A DNA stretch of 64,000 nt. Origin: Rhododendron vialii. Taxonomy: Eukaryota > Streptophyta > Magnoliopsida > Ericales > Ericaceae. Of this stretch, positions 60,331 to 64,000 are shown piece by piece. Under the pieces are notes generated by a model. That model was given only the letters and a program-made list of their open reading frames with translations. It ran no database searches and was not told the origin of the DNA. The stretch covers positions 3,020,501-3,084,500 of the forward strand of contig NC_080564.1 of assembly GCF_030253575.1 (NCBI RefSeq), given 5' to 3'. Positions within the stretch are counted from its first letter, which is position 1; the number at the start of each line of letters is the position of its first letter. Both the position numbers and the translations under genes were made by a program.

Positions 60331-60740
60331 CCTTTTTCCATACTTCCGTCTTTGTTTTCTTTAATTCCTCTCCCTCCCCGTTTGTTTACCGTAATTCATG
60401 TTTTGGATTTAGATCATTGACCTCTCTTATGAGTTTGGCCTTGTGTATCGTTTACTTCTGTGTAATCAATAGAGTTATAAGTTACGTCAGGGCACCAAAC
60501 CATGCCTACGCTTTTGGAACACAACTTCGGTCTTGCAGTAAGTGTTATGCACAAGAAGTCATGCTTTATTCATAAATATATACTATCATTGCTCGTATAC
60601 AGGATGAGGTGTCTAACAATTCTGCCTATAACGTTCACTCTGCTTTCTTATTGAATCGACAACATAAATCAAATACTCCATATAATTGCGTATAAAAGTA
60701 GATATAATTAACAGCAAAGAAGACTAGTGAGCAACTAGCT
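60331..60740. other. 3' flank of PrxQ copy 2
   Basis: 3'-UTR homology with copy 1 runs to about 60468; after that the sequence is unique up to the LINE. No gene seen. Confidence 0.6.
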
Positions 60741-60878
60741 AGAGTGTGAAGGCGGCAAGGCCTAATTGCCTAAAGCGATTTTTTTCCCCCCTTCTTTGAG
60801 AAACCTTAGGCTAAGATCAGCGAGATCAGCGATCTCCGGAGCTCTCTGATCAACTTCTCGCCCTGCAGTGACGGGAAC

Positions 60879-62576
60879 ATGGCGTCCGAGGCTCGTTTCT
60901 CACTTCCGATGGCTTCTGTGATCCCTGGTAAAGATTTTGATTCTTGTTTTCCTCCTTTGGGGTTAAGCTGCTCTACTTCTGCTTCGAAACTAGGGTTTTC
61001 TACATCGCTGAAACGTGATAATCTGGTTTCCACTGTTGTGAATTCTGATTCCGACCTTGTAGCTGTCTTAGAGAAGGATAAGGTTTTGAATACTGATGTT
61101 AATCATAAGGCATTGCCTAGGGCAAATTTGTTTGATATTTTGGAAGCAATTACGGTTCCTAACAATGTTCATCTTGAGAAACAAGAGGGTGATACTCCTC
61201 CGGTGACACAGATCAAAGGCCTATCGAAGGAAATTATTGCTCTCCGTAAGGAGCTAGATGATAAAAATAATTTGATTGAGTCTCTGCAAGTTCAAGGTAA
61301 TTCGACTCATGGTGGTCTGAACTCTGGGGTTTCATGGAAGGATAAGGTTGTTCCGCCTGGAGAGTCTCATTCTAGGATGAATCTACGTTACTTTCCTCCA
61401 GAAGTGGATGGCGAGAATATTAGGGTCTCACCTCCTAAACACGTTGAAGTCCATGGTTCTAAAAAATGGAGAGATTGTATAGTTGGCCACTTTGTGGATA
61501 AAAAGCTGCCATTCCTATCGGTTAAGTCAATTGCATGTAGAATTTGGGAAAAATATGGAATCAAGGATGTTCTTTGTAATGAGAAGGGTTTTTTCTTTTT
61601 CCTATTTGGTGCTGAAGGTGCATATAGGAAAATTTCTGAGGTTGGTGCTTGGCATTTTGCTGGGCGTTTGATGGTACTGCAGGAGTGGCACTCTGAAATG
61701 GACTATGAGAAGGAGGGAATGAACAAATTACCTCTATGGATTCAATTGCATAATGTTCCCCTTCAGTACTGGACTGAGGAGGGCCTTAGTTATCTTGCAA
61801 GTGCAATTGGGAAGCCCCTGTATGCGGATGAAATGACTGAAGCTACTAGCAGGATTAGTTATGCAAGAATTTGTGTAGAAGTAGATGTTCAATCGGTCTT
61901 ACCTCATTCCATTGATCTCATTACTTCATCTGGGAGGTTAGTCAAGATTAATGTTAAATATCCTTGGAGACCGTTGAAATGTGTATCTTGCAAAGTCTTT
62001 GGCCACACTGATTGTAGTCAGCAAGTTAAGGATCCATTGCAGGTTGATACTGTGGTTCGAGCTCAGGTTCCAATGAAGCCCAAAGTCTGGGTTGTGAAGA
62101 GTGGAAGGCCTGAGGTTGGTATTAGTGTTGTTCCTGAAAGTTCAGGGGTTCCGGTTGCTTCTAAGGTGCCTGAGGTGGATGTTCCCTGTGCTAACCAATT
62201 TTTGACCTTGCAAAACATGGAGGTTCTGGTTTCTGAAGTTGATAGCACAGAGCAAGGGCTGCCTGCTGATCTTGGAAGTTCCTCTTTAAGTATAGGAGGT
62301 AATCTGGTTACCAATACAAGCAGCTATGAAGGGCAATCTCCTGCCCCTCCTTCTATTGTTGATGAACAAACTCCTAAGGCCTTGGGCTCGAGCAGATTTG
62401 GTAAGGGTACTGCAGTCCCTGTTGACTTTGATTTCCTCCCAGATAGTCTTGGCGTTGGTATAAAGGACCCTGAAGCAGTGTTCAAAGCCTTAAATGTTAT
62501 GGGCTCTTTGACGAAGGCTAGTGGGGGGAATAACCCTGGGGCAAGGAAGAGGGGCAGGAAACCTAAGAAACGATGA
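60879..62576 (+). CDS. LINE ORF1 (DUF4283 and zinc knuckle), nucleic-acid-binding protein
   Basis: 565 residues from ATG 60879 to TGA 62574-62576. A DUF4283-type region lies at about 190-335 (WRDCIVGHFVDKKLPF, KGFFFFLFGAEGAY, WIQLHNVPLQYWTEEGLSYLA). It is followed by a zinc-knuckle-like CVSCKVFGHTDC at about 367-379, with His-to-last-Cys spacing shorter than the usual CX2CX4HX4C. The tail is Val/Pro/Ser-rich and ends in a basic RKRGRKPKKR stretch. In plant L1 elements ORF1 binds the element RNA to form the retrotransposition particle. A coiled-coil-like segment (EIIALRKELDDKNNLIESLQ) lies at about 117-136. The stop overlaps the ORF2 start. Confidence 0.9.
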   Translation: MASEARFSLPMASVIPGKDFDSCFPPLGLSCSTSASKLGFSTSLKRDNLVSTVVNSDSDLVAVLEKDKVLNTDVNHKALPRANLFDILEAITVPNNVHLEKQEGDTPPVTQIKGLSKEIIALRKELDDKNNLIESLQVQGNSTHGGLNSGVSWKDKVVPPGESHSRMNLRYFPPEVDGENIRVSPPKHVEVHGSKKWRDCIVGHFVDKKLPFLSVKSIACRIWEKYGIKDVLCNEKGFFFFLFGAEGAYRKISEVGAWHFAGRLMVLQEWHSEMDYEKEGMNKLPLWIQLHNVPLQYWTEEGLSYLASAIGKPLYADEMTEATSRISYARICVEVDVQSVLPHSIDLITSSGRLVKINVKYPWRPLKCVSCKVFGHTDCSQQVKDPLQVDTVVRAQVPMKPKVWVVKSGRPEVGISVVPESSGVPVASKVPEVDVPCANQFLTLQNMEVLVSEVDSTEQGLPADLGSSSLSIGGNLVTNTSSYEGQSPAPPSIVDEQTPKALGSSRFGKGTAVPVDFDFLPDSLGVGIKDPEAVFKALNVMGSLTKASGGNNPGARKRGRKPKKR

Positions 62577-64000
62577 TCAAGCTGGCTTCTTGGAATGTTA
62601 GGGGCTTGAATAACCCCATTAAGCAGGCTGAAATTAGAAAATTTATTCATGCAAATAGTTTATCTCTTATAGGGATTGTTGAGTCAAAAATTAGAAAGGA
62701 AAATATGGATCTCTCTATGAAGCATTGTATTCCTGATGGTTGGGATTATGTTCACAATGGGAATATAGGGTCTGTCGCTAGGATTGTTGTGGCTTGGAGG
62801 AAACAAGGGGCTGTGGTAAGTAAGTTGTTTACATCAGATCAAATGATCCTCCTCTCTGTTGATATAGATATGAAGTCTTTTTTTGTCTCAGTTGTCTACG
62901 GTTCTAGTCAAGTCAGTTCTAGGAAGCAACTCTGGATTGATTTAAGGAGCTGTTTTGGTTTAGTAGGCTCCAATCCTTGGATCCTAGTTGGTGATTTCAA
63001 TACTGTCCGAAGACAAACTGAAAAATCTGATCCCAGTCACTTTGATGCAAGTGCAGCTTCTGACTTCAACAGTTGCCTTGAGGACATCGAAATGGAAGAT
63101 CTTAACTCTAAAGGACTTTGGTTCACATGGTCAAACAAGAGAACAGGTCACGATCATTGCAGTAGTAGACTGGATAGGGCTCTTGTCAATTCTCACTGGA
63201 AAGATTTGTACACAGAATCTGAGGCTGCTTTCCTTGTTCCAGGTATATCTGATCATAGCCCTTTGGTTGTTTCAGTTCTCCCTTACCGAGGTGGGAGGAA
63301 ACCATTCAAATTCTTTAATTTCTGGATGAATCATAAGGGGTTTGTTCCTCTTCTCCATCATTCTTGGGAGCAACCTGTCGAGGAACTTCTATCACCCATG
63401 CTGATGCTTTATAAAAAGTTACGTAGACTAAAACCTTGTTTGAGATCTTTCAATAAGGAATTTTATGGAGACATTCAAAAAAGGGTCTTGCATGCTAGGG
63501 ATGAGCTCCTCACTATTCAAACTCGTATTGCTAATTCCTCAGGAGATCCAATTCTTTTAGCTTATGAAAGGTTATGCTTGCTTAAATTCAATGAGCTTAG
63601 TGTAGCTGAAGAGGCCTGGTGCAGACAGAAATCTAGAGTGAAGTGGCTTGAGTTGGGTGATAATAACACAAGTTTTTTTCACAAAAAAGTTGCTAGTCAC
63701 AGAATGAGGAACAAAATTTTATCAATCTGCAATGAGGCTGGTACTAGATTGGAGGATCCTAATGATGTTAAAGGAGCAATTTTGGGGTTCTATCAGAAGT
63801 TGTTGGGTACTAGCTTTGATCACAAGATGCAAGGGGAGAGATTAGTCTTCACCAATACTGTTCCTCCATCCTTCCAAGATCAGCTAGTATTGCCTGTAAC
63901 TCCTGAAGAAGTGAAAGTGGCTATTTTTTCTATTAACGGTGATAAATCACCTGGTCCGGATGGATTCAATGCCAGTTTCTTTCAAAGGAATTGGAGTTTG
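62573..64000 (+). CDS. LINE ORF2 (endonuclease / reverse transcriptase), partial at window end
   Basis: Starts at ATG 62573, overlapping the ORF1 TGA as ATGA, and stays open for 476 codons to the window edge. APE-type endonuclease signatures: WNVRG (about 7-11), VESKI with catalytic Glu (about 38), GDFN (about 139-142), RLDRAL and SDHSPLV with the catalytic Asp-His (about 225). A linker with KSRVKWLELGDNNTSFFH follows, and the reverse transcriptase begins with KSPGPDGFNASFF (about 457-469). The endonuclease residues are all intact. The protein nicks target DNA and copies the element RNA. The YADD active site and RNase H lie beyond the window. Confidence 0.93.
   Translation, partial: MIKLASWNVRGLNNPIKQAEIRKFIHANSLSLIGIVESKIRKENMDLSMKHCIPDGWDYVHNGNIGSVARIVVAWRKQGAVVSKLFTSDQMILLSVDIDMKSFFVSVVYGSSQVSSRKQLWIDLRSCFGLVGSNPWILVGDFNTVRRQTEKSDPSHFDASAASDFNSCLEDIEMEDLNSKGLWFTWSNKRTGHDHCSSRLDRALVNSHWKDLYTESEAAFLVPGISDHSPLVVSVLPYRGGRKPFKFFNFWMNHKGFVPLLHHSWEQPVEELLSPMLMLYKKLRRLKPCLRSFNKEFYGDIQKRVLHARDELLTIQTRIANSSGDPILLAYERLCLLKFNELSVAEEAWCRQKSRVKWLELGDNNTSFFHKKVASHRMRNKILSICNEAGTRLEDPNDVKGAILGFYQKLLGTSFDHKMQGERLVFTNTVPPSFQDQLVLPVTPEEVKVAIFSINGDKSPGPDGFNASFFQRNWSL

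Larger units (their letters stand above)
60741..64000 (+). mobile_element. L1-type LINE, 5' part, runs off the window
   Basis: Untranslated leader, ORF1 and the first 476 codons of ORF2, all without frame damage. The 5' end is placed only roughly, in the sequence after 60724; the target duplication and poly(A) tail lie outside the window. Two other LINE remnants (29575-29945 and the palindrome arms) are 3' fragments in bad repair, so this copy is much younger. Confidence 0.85.

Overview
The window is plant nuclear DNA, most likely from a eudicot. The genes are intron-rich with GT-AG introns and AT-rich intergenic DNA, 5' leaders contain CT tracts, and the intergenic space is full of MITEs, SINEs, LTR and LINE remnants. 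The species cannot be fixed from the sequence alone. All exon models were built by hand from reading frames, splice sites and remembered family sequence; none has transcript support.

Layout. 0-6 kb: repeats, foldback elements, a Stowaway MITE and a non-autonomous Mutator-like element with a 9-bp target duplication. 6.8-11.2 kb (+): seven-exon IST1-like gene (ESCRT-III/VPS4 regulator). 12.4-18.9 kb (-): eleven-exon DHHC protein S-acyltransferase of the PAT10 type, convergent with the IST1-like gene. 19.3-26 kb: transposon debris only. 26.6-27.8 kb: kelch-repeat reading frame broken by two in-frame stops. 28-40 kb: gene-poor, with LINE and LTR remnants, MITEs and foldbacks. 40.5-50.9 kb: a near-perfect inverted repeat of about 2 x 4.9 kb around a spacer of about 90 bp. 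Each arm holds a decayed gene with a degenerate kinase C-lobe and a KEN (IRE1/RNase L-type) ribonuclease domain, an antisense LINE fragment in one of its introns, two MITEs, and the 3' part of an unrecognised gene. 51.2-53.5 kb: F-box/LRR (FBD-type) gene remnant lacking its F-box, directly beyond the right arm. 54.3-60.5 kb: tandem duplication of a chloroplast peroxiredoxin Q gene; both copies look intact but differ by one intron. 60.7-64 kb: 5' part of a plant L1-type LINE with intact ORF1 and an ORF2 still open at the window edge.

The four intact host genes (IST1-like, PAT10, two PrxQ) have unrelated housekeeping roles in endosomal sorting, protein palmitoylation and plastid peroxide removal; no shared pathway is implied. 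The most unusual structure is the 10-kb palindrome with the KEN-domain pseudokinase. If transcribed through, it would give a very long hairpin RNA, and its two arms carry different lesions. Other points of note are a 92-bp duplication that creates two competing 3' splice sites in the IST1-like gene, the intron presence/absence difference between the PrxQ twins, and several elements with clear target-site duplications.
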